Assembly: GCF_000696185.1 (NCBI RefSeq)
Contig: NZ_KK853997.1
Span: forward strand, 6,979,383 to 7,043,382
Reading direction: 5' to 3'
DNA length: 64,000 nt
Origin: Kitasatospora cheerisanensis KCTC 2395
GTDB taxonomy: Bacteria > Actinomycetota > Actinomycetes > Streptomycetales > Streptomycetaceae
The notes beneath the pieces were generated by a model. The model made no database searches, was not told where the DNA came from, and saw only the letters and a program-made list of their open reading frames with translations. Made by a program: the position numbers and the translations under genes. Shown in pieces: positions 8,481-17,016 of the stretch. The first letter of the stretch is position 1, and each line of letters begins with the position of its first letter.

Positions 8481-9917
8481 TCAGCGGGGGGCGTCGGCCT
8501 GTCGGCGCAGGGCGGCGGCGTCCCGCAACAGCTTCCCGGTGGCGGTCCGGGGGAGCTGCGGCATCAGGTACAGCCGGCGGGGCAGCTTGTAGCCCGCCAG
8601 TTCCCGGCCCAGCAGTTCGCGCAACTGCTCGGCCGCGCCGCCCCGTTCGGACGGCTGGGAGGAGATGCCGTCGGCGGTCGCGGCGTACGCCTCGATCGCG
8701 CCGCCGGCGAACACCACCACGGCCTCGACCACGCCGGGAAGCCCGGTCAGGGTCTGCTCGACCTCGTTCAGGTCGACCTTGAGGCCGCCGATGGAAATCT
8801 GTGAGTCGCGCCGCCCCAGCACGGTGATCCGGCCGGTGGCGGCGTCGAGCAGGGCGGCGTCCCTGGTGTGCAGCAGGCCGTCCGACCAGCGGGTCGGGTC
8901 GGTCAGCCCCAGGTACGGGGAGTGCGGCCGGGTGATGTGCAACTCGCCGCCGGTCAAAGACAGTTGCATGCCGTGCACCGGCTGCAGGGCCGGATGGTGG
9001 CGGCCCGTCAGGTCGGTGGCGATGACGCCGGTCTCGGTCATCCCGTACATGGTGCCCAGCGGCACACCGTAGCGCTCGCGGAAGGCCGCGGGCAGTGGGG
9101 GCCGGACCAGTTCGCCGGCCACGATCATCCGCCGCAACTGCGGCAGCCGGGGCGGCGCGGCCACCGCGGCCAGCAGCTCCGCGTGGAACGGCACCCCGAT
9201 CACGGTGGTGGGGGCGGTGCCGTCGGCGATCGCGGTGAGGATGCCCGCGGGGGTCATCCGCTGCGTCACCACCAGCTCCACGCCCGCGTGCAGGGCGTGC
9301 AGGAGACCGCCGACCAGGCCGAGCACGTGCACCGTCGAGGACAGCAGCACGGTGCGCTCGCCCCGGGCCGGGAACTCCGGCAGCCGTGCGTAGCAGTCGA
9401 GTTCGCGCAGCAGGTCGCCGGCCGTGCGGCCGATCACCTTGGACGGGCCGGTCGAGCCCGAGCTGAGCTGCACCAGGACGTGGTCGTCGTCCTCCGCGAC
9501 CCCTCCCGGGAGCGGCCTGAACTGCGGCCGTCCGTCGGCGAGTTCGACCAGCACCCGGGGGTGCAGCCGGTCCACCGCGCGGGCCACCTCGGCGGCGGTC
9601 AGCCGGTGGTCCAGCAGGACCGCCCGGGCGCCGGCCCGCCAGGTGGCGAGCAGCACCGCGACGAACTCCGCCGAGGGCGGCATCCGCAGCGCGACCGTGC
9701 CGTGTTCGCCGAGGCCGGCGGCGGCCAACTGCCGCTGCCGTTCGGCCACCAGGGCCCGCAGCGTCCCCCTGCTCACCGGAGCGCCGAAGCGCAGGCACGG
9801 TTCGCCGTCCGGTCCGGCGAGTAACTGCTCGTCCACCCAGTCCGCGGCAACCGTGCGGCCGCGCACCGGGGTTGGGATCAGCGTCAACGCAACTCCACGC
9901 GCTCGTATGGGAAGCAT
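8481..9917 (-). CDS. AMP-binding ligase (ANL superfamily)
   Basis: About 478-residue stand-alone adenylating enzyme. Motifs: LVQLSSGSTGPSKVIGRT (A3-like), MYGMTETGVIATD (A5), DGLLHTRDAALLD (A7), GRRDSQISIGGLKVDLNEVE (A8) and the C-terminal lysine region LPRTATGKLLR (A10). It activates an acid for transfer to CoA or a carrier protein, probably the ACP downstream. The start is uncertain: ATG 9917 is given, but TTG 9897 has a GGAG five bases upstream, and the frame is open to 9986. First gene of the leftward operon, divergent from hmo. Confidence 0.85.
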   Translation of the reverse strand: MLPIRARGVALTLIPTPVRGRTVAADWVDEQLLAGPDGEPCLRFGAPVSRGTLRALVAERQRQLAAAGLGEHGTVALRMPPSAEFVAVLLATWRAGARAVLLDHRLTAAEVARAVDRLHPRVLVELADGRPQFRPLPGGVAEDDDHVLVQLSSGSTGPSKVIGRTAGDLLRELDCYARLPEFPARGERTVLLSSTVHVLGLVGGLLHALHAGVELVVTQRMTPAGILTAIADGTAPTTVIGVPFHAELLAAVAAPPRLPQLRRMIVAGELVRPPLPAAFRERYGVPLGTMYGMTETGVIATDLTGRHHPALQPVHGMQLSLTGGELHITRPHSPYLGLTDPTRWSDGLLHTRDAALLDAATGRITVLGRRDSQISIGGLKVDLNEVEQTLTGLPGVVEAVVVFAGGAIEAYAATADGISSQPSERGGAAEQLRELLGRELAGYKLPRRLYLMPQLPRTATGKLLRDAAALRRQADAPR

Positions 9918-10076
9918 GGGTCGGAAGTTGTGATGCTTCAGTGTGGATCCCCCGTCGGTGCCGACCTTTGCACGGGAGCGCATCAAGGGTCAAGGTCTAT
10001 ACCAGTGGCGGACCGGACCCCTACGCTGTCCCTCGTTTTCGCACCGGTTGACGGATCATCAGGAGGTTCGGAGACG
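9918..10076. promoter_or_regulatory. Divergent promoter region between ligase and hmo
   Basis: About 160 bp between two oppositely oriented first genes, so it must hold both promoters. It is less GC-rich than its surroundings, with a TATACC hexamer at about 10000. An AGGAGG ribosome-binding site at 10061-10066 serves hmo. No strong palindrome was seen. Confidence 0.5.
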
Positions 10077-11183
10077 ATGGTTCCGCTGACCCTGGCGGAG
10101 CACGGCGAGCTGGCGAAGGGCCGACTCCCCGCCGTGATCTGGGACTTCTTCGAAGGCGGAGCCGGAGCGGAGTGGAGCCGGCGCGCCAACCTCGCCGCCT
10201 GGCGCCGCCACGTGCTGCGCCCGCGCGTCCTGGTGGACGTCTCGGCGCCCGACTGCGGCACCGAGCTGTTCGGCGACCGGCTGGCCGCCCCGTTCGGGGT
10301 CGCACCGATGGCCTACCACCAACTCGCCCACCCCGACGGGGAGTGCGCCACCGCCCGGGCCGCCTCCGAGGCCGGCGCGCTGCTGATCGTCAGCATCTTC
10401 GCCAGCCGCACCCTGGAGCAGATCGCCGCCGCCGCACCCGGCGCGGCCCGCTGGCTCCAGCTGTACTGGCTGCGCGACCGCGAAGCGCTCACCGCGCTGG
10501 TCCGGCGCGCCGAACAGGCCGACTACCGGGCCCTGGTGCTCACCGTGGACGCGCCCAAGGTCGGCCGCCGGCTGCGCGACCTGCGCAACGCGTTCGCGCT
10601 GCCGGCCGGCCTGGCCGCCGCCAACCTGGACGCCGAACTCACCAGCAGCGCCCGGCAGTCCGCGACCGGGCGGTCCGGCATCGAGGAGCACTCCCGGCAG
10701 CAGTTCGACCCCAGCATCACCTGGGCCGACCTGGCCTGGCTGCGGCAGCGCACCCGCCTGCCGCTGGTGCTCAAGGGCGTGCTGACCGCCGAGGACGCGC
10801 GGCTCGCCGTCGAGCACGGCGTGGACGGCCTGATCGTCTCCAACCACGGCGGCCGCCAGCTGGACGGCGCGCCGCCCGCGCCGGCCGTCCTCCCCGAGAT
10901 CGTGGACGCCGTCCCCGCCGACCACCCCGTCCTGGTGGACGGCGGCCTGCGGCACGGCACCGACCTGGCGAAGGCCCTCGCGCTCGGCGCCCGCGCCGCA
11001 CTGGTCGGCCGCCCCGTGCTCTGGGGCCTGGCCCACGGCGGCGCGGACGGCGCCCGGGCGGTGCTCGACCTGGTCCGCGAGGAGCTGCTCGACACCATGG
11101 TGCTGGCCGGCCGGCCCACCCTCGCGGACCTCGACCGCGACGCCCTCGCGCCCTGGCCGGCGACGGCCGCCGCGCCCCGCTGA
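10077..11183 (+). CDS. hmo: 4-hydroxymandelate oxidase (FMN-dependent)
   Basis: 368-residue member of the FMN-dependent alpha-hydroxyacid dehydrogenase family, oxidising 4-hydroxymandelate to 4-hydroxybenzoylformate. FMN and catalytic residues are visible: QLYWLRD, Lys233 (VLKGVL), the catalytic His257 and Arg260 in SNHGGRQLDG, then VLVDGGLRHGTD and ALGARAALVGRPVLWG phosphate-binding segments. ATG 10077 is chosen over an upstream in-frame start because AGGAGG lies 10 bp before it. Overall sequence character matches Hmo of glycopeptide clusters. With HmaS and HpgT it forms a complete branch from 4-hydroxyphenylpyruvate to 4-hydroxyphenylglycine. Confidence 0.9.
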   Translation: MVPLTLAEHGELAKGRLPAVIWDFFEGGAGAEWSRRANLAAWRRHVLRPRVLVDVSAPDCGTELFGDRLAAPFGVAPMAYHQLAHPDGECATARAASEAGALLIVSIFASRTLEQIAAAAPGAARWLQLYWLRDREALTALVRRAEQADYRALVLTVDAPKVGRRLRDLRNAFALPAGLAAANLDAELTSSARQSATGRSGIEEHSRQQFDPSITWADLAWLRQRTRLPLVLKGVLTAEDARLAVEHGVDGLIVSNHGGRQLDGAPPAPAVLPEIVDAVPADHPVLVDGGLRHGTDLAKALALGARAALVGRPVLWGLAHGGADGARAVLDLVREELLDTMVLAGRPTLADLDRDALAPWPATAAAPR

Positions 11184-11274
11184 GACCGCGTCACTCTCCT
11201 TATATATAGGGGCCCGTGACGAGACACCGACAAGCAGCAGTTCCGCACCACCCACGCACGCACGAGAGGACCCC
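11184..11274 (+). promoter_or_regulatory. AT-rich element before the methyltransferase-like gene
   Basis: A TTATATATA run at about 11199-11207 is striking in this GC-rich DNA and could be a -10 region for 11275-14385. It is flanked by GTCAC and GTGAC (about 11189 and 11216), which form an interrupted inverted repeat. Confidence 0.35.
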
Positions 11275-12129
11275 GTGGCGACCACCGCACAACCCGAGCC
11301 CGCCGGACCCGAGGCCCGCGGAGCCGGGCCCGTCGACGACCCGTTCGCTGACTGGGACTGGGAGGACCCCGAAGGGCTCGAAGCCCGCACCGACGCGTTC
11401 ACCGAGAACCTCGCCCGCTGCACCTCGATCGACCTCGTCCGGCCCGAACTGCCGCACACCCACCAGGACTTCCAGGAACTCGGCGCCACCGGCATCGAGT
11501 TCGCCGCGTTCCGCACCCGGCACCCGCACGGACTCGGCACCGACCTGGTCGGCCTGCACACCGAGGCCGGCGGCGCGGCCGGAGGGACCCGCCCCGGCCC
11601 GGTCTACCGGATCGACGGCACGCACCTGTTCACCCAGCTCGACATCACCCGGCCGCTCCCGTTCGCCGACCACAGCGTGGACTGGGTGTACGCCGAGCAC
11701 CTGATCGAGCACGTCCCGCTCGGCACCGCCGTGCACTGGCTCGGCGAAGTCCGCCGCATCCTGCGCCCCGGCGGCCTGCTCCGCCTCACCACCCCCGACC
11801 TGGCCCGCTACATCGACGGCTACCTCGACGGCGACCAGCGGTTCTTCCGCCGCCACCGCCGCCGCCTGCGCACCATGCGGGTCGGACCGCCGATGCCGGA
11901 GCGGCGCGCCTTCATGCTGAACCAGATCTTCTACCATTTCGGACACCGGTGGATCTACGACGAGGCCGAGCTGCGGCACGTCCTCGACCGCGCCGGCTAC
12001 CACGAATTCGCCATCGAACGACGGGAGTTCCAGATCGGCGCCCGCCCCGACGTGGCCGAGCTCGACACCGCCTTCCGCAAGGACGAGTCGATCTACCTGG
12101 AGGCCGTCGCCCCCGGAGGACCGCGCTGA
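11275..12129 (+). CDS. SAM-dependent methyltransferase-like protein
   Basis: 284 residues from a GTG start. The central part has class I methyltransferase features: DITRPLPFADHSVDWVYAEHLIEHV (acidic loop and motif around strand 4) and EVRRILRPGGLLRLTTPDL (post-motif strand). However, the N-terminal glycine-rich motif I is not obvious, so SAM binding is not assured. It resembles methyltransferase domain proteins (Methyltransf_11 type) often found near glycosyltransferases. Its position between hmo and the hydrolase/hpgT genes suggests a tailoring role; substrate unknown. The stop overlaps the start of the next gene (12129, ATG). Confidence 0.7.
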   Translation: MATTAQPEPAGPEARGAGPVDDPFADWDWEDPEGLEARTDAFTENLARCTSIDLVRPELPHTHQDFQELGATGIEFAAFRTRHPHGLGTDLVGLHTEAGGAAGGTRPGPVYRIDGTHLFTQLDITRPLPFADHSVDWVYAEHLIEHVPLGTAVHWLGEVRRILRPGGLLRLTTPDLARYIDGYLDGDQRFFRRHRRRLRTMRVGPPMPERRAFMLNQIFYHFGHRWIYDEAELRHVLDRAGYHEFAIERREFQIGARPDVAELDTAFRKDESIYLEAVAPGGPR

Positions 12130-13081
12130 TGCCACTGCACCCGCAGGCCGAGGCCCTGCGCGCCCGCCGCGCCGCCGCCGGCACCCCGCCGCTGTACACC
12201 CTCACCCTCGACCGGGCCCGCGCCGCCGACCTCGCCGACCTGCGCGCCGCCGCCGGAACCGGCGAACCCGTCGCCGCCGTCGAGGAGTTCACCATCGACG
12301 GCCCGACGGCCCGCTCACCCTGCGGCACTACCGCCCGACGGCCGAACCCGCCCCGCCGGGACCGGCCCTGCTCTACCTGTACGGCGGCGGGTGGGCCCTC
12401 GGCTCACTGGAGACCGGCGACCCGATCTGCCGCTCGCTCGCCAACGCCACCGGCGGCGCCGTCCTTGCCGTCGGCTACCGGCACGCCCCCGAACACCGCT
12501 TCCCCGCCGCCGTCCACGACTGCTACGCCGCACTCGACTGGATCGCCCGCAACGCCCCGCGGCTCGGCGTCGACCCCGAGCGGATCGCCGTCGGCGGCGA
12601 CAGCGCCGGCGGCAACCTGGCCGCCGCCCTCACCCTGCTGGCCCGCGACCGCGGCGGCCCCGCCATCGTCCACCAGCTGCTGATCTACCCCAACACCGAC
12701 CACCGCGCCGTCCCCGACGGACCGACGGCGGACGGCGAGGACCCGGCACTGTTCAACCGTCACTCGGTCGCCTGGTACTGGTCGCACTACCTCGCCGACC
12801 CGGCCGACGCCGCCGACCCGCTCGCCAGCCCGCTCCGCGCCCGGGACCACGCGGGACTGCCGCCCGCCACCGTCATCACCGCCGAGTACGACCCGCTGTG
12901 CGAGGAGGGCGAGCAGTACGCCACCGCCCTGCACGCCGCCGGCGTCCCCGTCACGCTGCGCCGCTACCCCGGCATGCCGCACGGCTTCTTCGCCGTGCCC
13001 GGCCTCCTCGACGACGGCCGGGCCGCCCAACTCTTCGCCGCAGAACGGCTGCTGGCGGCCTACGCGGGGAGCGGGCGGTGA
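12129..13081 (+). pseudogene. Alpha/beta hydrolase (HSL/acetyl esterase family), frameshifted
   Basis: Codes for a hormone-sensitive-lipase-type hydrolase in two frames. Residues 1-58 (MPLHPQAEALRARRAA onward) are in the frame of ATG 12129; the rest (LTLRHYRPTAEP..., LYLYGGGWALGS oxyanion motif, GGDSAGGNLAA nucleophile elbow, EYDPLCEEG acid and MPHGF His) is in another. The switch coincides with an 8-bp tandem duplication, CGACGGCC twice at about 12296-12311. Removing one copy restores a single reading frame giving TIDGPLTLRHY. The stop at 13081 overlaps the hpgT start (GTGA). Either a recent inactivating mutation or an assembly error; an intact version would be a normal-length esterase. Confidence 0.8.
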
Positions 13082-14385
13082 GCGGGGTGCTGAAGCTGGG
13101 CGAGCTGCACGGCTCGCTCGCGGACCCGCTGCTGGACGCGATGACCTTCCTGAACGAGGTCACCGGCCGCTACCCCGAGGCGATCTCGTTCGCGCCCGGC
13201 CGGCCGTACGAGGAGTTCTTCGACCCGGCCGACATCCCCGGCCACCTGGAGACCTACCTGCGCCACCTGCGGGAGGAGAAGGGCCTGACGGAGAGCCAGG
13301 TCCGGCAGGAGGTGTTCCAGTACGGGCGGACCAAGGGCATCATCGCTCCGCTGATCGCCCGGGCGCTGGCCGCCGACGAGGGCATCACGGCCGACCCGGA
13401 GGCGCTGGTGGTCACCGTCGGCGCACAGGAGGGCATGCTGCTCGTGCTGCGCGCCCTGTGCGCCGGGCCGGACGACGTGCTGCTGGTCTCCTCGCCCTGC
13501 TACGTCGGCGTCACAGGCGCGGCCCGGCTGCTCGACCTGACGGTCCGTCCGGTGCCCGAGGCCGGCCCCGACGGCGGACTCGACCCGGACGCCCTCGCCG
13601 ACGCCGTCCGGGAGTTGCGGGCCGCCGGGAAGCGCCCGCGGGCCTGCTACGTCGTCCCCGACTTCGCCAACCCGAGCGGCGCCAGCATGGACGAGCGGGC
13701 CAGGCGGCGGCTGCTGGACGTCGCCGAGTCGACGGGCATCCTGCTGATCGAGGACAACCCGTACGGCTTCTTCGGCCGCACCGGGCCCGCGCGGCCCACC
13801 CTGAAAGCCCTGGACGGCGACCGGCGCAACGTGGTCTACCTCGGGTCGTTCGCCAAGACCTGCTTCCCCGGCGCCCGGGTCGGCTACCTGCTCGCCGACC
13901 AGCAGGTGGTGGACGAGGACGGACGATCGGGGCTGCTCGCCGACGAACTCGCCAAGCTGAAGAGCATGACCACTGTCAACACCTCGGCGCTCGCCCAGGC
14001 CGTGATCGGCGGCATGCTGCTGGCCGGCGGGCTGCGCCTGCGCGAGGCCAACGAACCCGCCCGGCAGTTCTACGCCCGCAACATGGACACCCTGCTGACC
14101 GAACTGGAAAACGCTTTCCGATCGGTCCCCGGAGTCTCCTGGAACAGCCCCGAGGGCGGCTTCTTCGCCGTCGTCACCGTCCCGTTCCGGGCCGACGCCC
14201 GTGCCCTGGACGTCTGCGCCCGCACGTACGGCGTGCTGTGGACCCCGATGGACGGATTCCACCCCGGAGGCGGCGGCGAGCGCCAGCTCCGGCTGTCCTG
14301 CTCCTACCTGACGCCCGAGCAGATCGCCGAGGGCGTCCGCCGGCTGGCCCGCTTCGTGACGGAACGGACAGCGGGACAGAACTGA
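13078..14385 (+). CDS. hpgT: 4-hydroxyphenylglycine aminotransferase, HpgT-type
   Basis: 435-residue fold-type I PLP aminotransferase (MocR/KAT-like class I/II). The PLP lysine is Lys260 in YLGSFAKTCFPGARVGY. PDFANPSG and EDNPYGFF hold the Asn and Asp/Tyr cofactor contacts. The N-terminus (LKLGELHGSLADP, SFAPGRPYEEFFD, FQYGRTKGI) has the characteristic look of HpgT enzymes, which transaminate 4-hydroxybenzoylformate to 4-hydroxyphenylglycine, commonly using tyrosine as donor and so regenerating 4-hydroxyphenylpyruvate. GTG start 13078 overlaps the hydrolase stop. A strong hairpin begins inside its stop codon. Confidence 0.9.
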   Translation: MSGVLKLGELHGSLADPLLDAMTFLNEVTGRYPEAISFAPGRPYEEFFDPADIPGHLETYLRHLREEKGLTESQVRQEVFQYGRTKGIIAPLIARALAADEGITADPEALVVTVGAQEGMLLVLRALCAGPDDVLLVSSPCYVGVTGAARLLDLTVRPVPEAGPDGGLDPDALADAVRELRAAGKRPRACYVVPDFANPSGASMDERARRRLLDVAESTGILLIEDNPYGFFGRTGPARPTLKALDGDRRNVVYLGSFAKTCFPGARVGYLLADQQVVDEDGRSGLLADELAKLKSMTTVNTSALAQAVIGGMLLAGGLRLREANEPARQFYARNMDTLLTELENAFRSVPGVSWNSPEGGFFAVVTVPFRADARALDVCARTYGVLWTPMDGFHPGGGGERQLRLSCSYLTPEQIAEGVRRLARFVTERTAGQN

Positions 14386-14446
14386 CCAACAGGCATGCCG
14401 TGTGCGGGCCCGGCCGGGTCCTGCACACGGCATGCCTGTCGGTCAG
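14382..14446 (+). terminator. Strong hairpin terminator after hpgT
   Basis: Inverted repeat with 24-nt arms (14382-14405 and 14423-14446; one A/C mismatch) and a 17-nt GC-rich loop. The left arm starts CTGACCAACAGGCATGCC and overlaps the hpgT stop codon. No T-tract follows, as is common in streptomycetes. Confidence 0.85.
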
Positions 14447-15042
14447 CGGCGCCGCACAGCCTCGGCAGGATCGTCGGGGACGGGCCGTGCGGTCCGGCCG
14501 GGATTCCGTGACGGCGCGCAGCGGGCAACCGCCGGACGGGGAAGCCGCGTTCGCGGCGGGCAGAGCGGAGGGGCACCCCGACTGCGTGCCCGTGTGCTGG
14601 CCGCGCCCGGCCGCCGGCAGGCCGTGCAGGCGTTCCACGGCGACAGGACGGCTCGCTGCGGGCGGCAGGGGAAGCTCGTGCGGACCACCGGCGCCCCGGC
14701 CCCGTTCGCGGCCGTCATGGACAGCGAAGCGTGCGAGGTCCGCGGGCCGGACCCGTCCGGCCTGCGCCGGTCGGTCGACGCTGCTGGACCCGGCGATGGC
14801 CGCCGCGTACGGGACGCCCGAGTCGCCGGGCGGCCCGGCTGCCCCACTGACCCCACCGGCCGGTGCGCGGCCGAGGCGGGCTTCACCGCCGACCCGGCCG
14901 CGCTCGGGGCGTCCTGACCGAGCGGGCGGACCTGTTCGTCGAGGATCTGGTCTTCGCGCTGGTCGACGCGTGCGGGTTCCCGCCGGTCATCCCGACCGAA
15001 CTCGGCCGACCGGCGCGGTGAAAGCGCTGCGCCCCGGTGCGG
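14447..15042. other. Gene-poor 600-bp stretch, possible decayed coding sequence
   Basis: No convincing intact gene. Fragments with coding-like composition occur in different plus-strand frames, for example LVRTTGAPAPFAAVMDSEAC near 14690-14750 and LTERADLFVEDLVFALVDAC at 14914-14973 followed by a stop at 15019. This suggests remnants of one or more broken genes, but no family is recognisable. Confidence 0.4.
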
Positions 15043-15807
15043 TCAGCGGATGCGGCGGGCGAACAGGCGGGCCGCCCAGGCGACCGCGAGGACCGTCATC
15101 AGGCCGGTGAGCAGCAGGCCGCGCCAGACCTCGGGGGCGTCCAGGTGGCCGGCGAACAGCGCCCGCATGCCCTCCACGCCCCAGTAGCACGGGTTCCAGG
15201 AGGCGGCGGAGCGCAGCCACGCCGGGGCGAGGGCGATCGGGAGCAGGGTGCCGGAGAGCAGCGCCAACGGCTGGGCGATGGTGTTGACGACCGGGCCGAG
15301 CGCGGCGTCGGTGGGGACCAGCAGGGCCAGGCCGTAGGAGACCGAGGACGCCATCAGGGCCATCAGCGCGAGCAGGGCCATGGCGAGCAGCAGGTCGGTG
15401 AGGCCGACGGTCAGCCCGAACGGGATGGCCAGCACGGCGATCAGCAGGGACTGCACCAGCAGCGCCGTGGTCTCCCGCAGAGCCCGGCCGAGCAGCAGCG
15501 CGACCCGGCTGACGGGCGTCACCCGCGACCGTTCGATGATGCCGGCGTGCAGTTCGCCGAGCAGCGTGAAGCCGGTGAACAGTCCGCCCATCACGGCGAG
15601 CGCGGACAGCAGGCCGGGCACGTAGATCCGGTAGGCGTCGGCGGTGCTGTGCGCACCCGAGGCGGCCAGCGCGGAGGTCAGCAGCGGGGCGAACAGCAGC
15701 AGGTAGCAGAGGGGTTGGAGCAGACCGACGGCCAGCCACGCGGGGGAGCGGGCCATCAGGAGCAGTTGGCGCTGGTAGACCAGCCAGGTGTCGCGGGCGA
15801 GCTTCAC
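15043..15807 (-). CDS. ABC-2 type transporter permease (DrrB-like)
   Basis: 254-residue integral membrane permease with about six hydrophobic segments (roughly residues 22-42, 60-80, 105-130, 138-160, 168-190 and 225-247). The pattern matches ABC-2/DrrB drug-export permeases, including the ERSRVTPVSR cytoplasmic loop and the final PLALLSGTLLPIALAPAWLR segment. GTG start 15807 follows a GAGGT. It lies just downstream of its ATPase and is likely an exporter or self-resistance pump for the cluster product. Confidence 0.85.
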   Translation of the reverse strand: MKLARDTWLVYQRQLLLMARSPAWLAVGLLQPLCYLLLFAPLLTSALAASGAHSTADAYRIYVPGLLSALAVMGGLFTGFTLLGELHAGIIERSRVTPVSRVALLLGRALRETTALLVQSLLIAVLAIPFGLTVGLTDLLLAMALLALMALMASSVSYGLALLVPTDAALGPVVNTIAQPLALLSGTLLPIALAPAWLRSAASWNPCYWGVEGMRALFAGHLDAPEVWRGLLLTGLMTVLAVAWAARLFARRIR

Positions 15808-15866
15808 GGGGACCTCGTGGGGCGTCGGGGAGGTGGGCGGTAAGGGGCCGTCGGGCCGACGGGGCG

Positions 15867-16825
15867 TCAGGTGCGGACCAGCGGGCGGCCGGTGAGGGCG
15901 AGGAACACGTCGTCCAGGCTGGGCCGTTGGAGCTGGACGTGGTCCGGCTCCAGCCCGGCCGCGGCCAGCGCGCGCAGCAGCTGCGGGATCGCGGTGGCCG
16001 CGGAGTCCACGTGCAGCCGCAGCCCGTCCTCCCCGGGCAGCGCCTCCAGGCGTTGCACGCAGGGGAGTTCGGCGAGCGCGTGCGCAGCGCGGGCGGTGTC
16101 CCGGCGCCGGGCAGGCCGATGGTGACGGCGTCGCCGGAGATCTCCTGCTTGAGCTGCTCGGGGGTGCCCTCGGTGACGATGCCGCCGTGGTCGACGATGC
16201 CGATCCGGTCGCACAGCGCGTCGGCCTCGTCCAGGTAGTGGGTGGTGAGCAGCACCGTCATGCCCTGCTCGCGCAGCCGGCGGACCTCGGACCAGACCTG
16301 GGCCCGGCTGCGCGGGTCGAGCCCGACGGTGGGCTCGTCCAGGAACAGCACCCTGGGCCGGTGGACCACGCCGAGAGCGAGGTCGAGGCGGCGCCGCTGG
16401 CCGCCCGAGTAGGTCTTGCAGGGGCGGTCGCCGAACTCGCCGAGGTCGAAGGCCGCCAGGCCCTCCTTCGCGCGCTGCTGCGCCTCGGCCTTGCGGACGC
16501 CGTACATCCGGGCCTGCAGGACGAGTTCCTCGCGCGCGGTGGCCTGGTCGGTGGTGCCGCCGCCCTGGGCGACGTAGCCGATCCGGCGGCGGACCTCGCC
16601 GGGCTCGGCACGCAGGTCGGCGCCGGCCACGGTGGCGGCCCCGCCGTCGGGGGCGAGGAGGGTGGCGAGCATGCGCAGCGTGGTGGTCTTGCCTGCGCCG
16701 TTCGGGCCGAGGAGGCCGTAGATCTCGCCCTCCGCGACGTTGAGGTCGATGCCGCGCACCGCGTCGACGGTGTCGGCGCCGCGGCGGGGCCGGAAGGACT
16801 TGCGCAGCCCCTTGGTCACGATCAA
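15867..16825 (-). pseudogene. ABC transporter ATP-binding protein (DrrA-like), frameshifted near the 3' end
   Basis: Drug-exporter ATPase: Walker A GPNGAGKTT, Q-loop YVAQGGG, signature YSGGQRRRLDLA, Walker B VLFLDEP and H-loop TTHYLDEAD are all intact. The reading frame breaks after GDAVTIGLPGAG. The expected C-terminus (AAHALAELPCVQRLEALPGEDG to LDDVFLALTGRPLVRT, stop 15867) continues in another frame. Adding one G to the run complementary to C16100-16102 would restore it. The core ATPase would survive, but the regulatory C-terminal domain would be replaced. Sequencing error in a homopolymer is as likely as real mutation. TTG 16825 (AGGAG upstream) or GTG 16819 is the start. Confidence 0.8.
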
Positions 16826-16871
16826 CCCGGACTCCTGTGCTCGGTCGATGGGTTCGGATGGGGTGGAACGG

Positions 16872-16935
16872 TGACTGGCCGTCAGAACAGGCAGCGATGA
16901 CGGATCGTCAAGCCGGGTACGGCGACGGGCCGTCA
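16872..16935. promoter_or_regulatory. Three regularly spaced 13-bp pseudo-palindromes (possible operator)
   Basis: TGACTGGCCGTCA (16872-16884), TGACGGATCGTCA (16898-16910, perfect TGACG/CGTCA arms) and CGACGGGCCGTCA (16923-16935) start 26 and 25 bp apart, in the region between the glycosyltransferase stop and the ABC ATPase start. Regular spacing and symmetry suit a TetR/MarR-like operator array, or a degenerate tandem repeat. No cognate regulator gene is adjacent. Confidence 0.4.
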
Positions 16936-17016
16936 GGACGGGGGACGGCGACGGGGCAGACCTTAGGGCCCCACCCCGCCCGCCGACAATGGTCTGGACC
17001 AGATGGTGGGCCCGGG

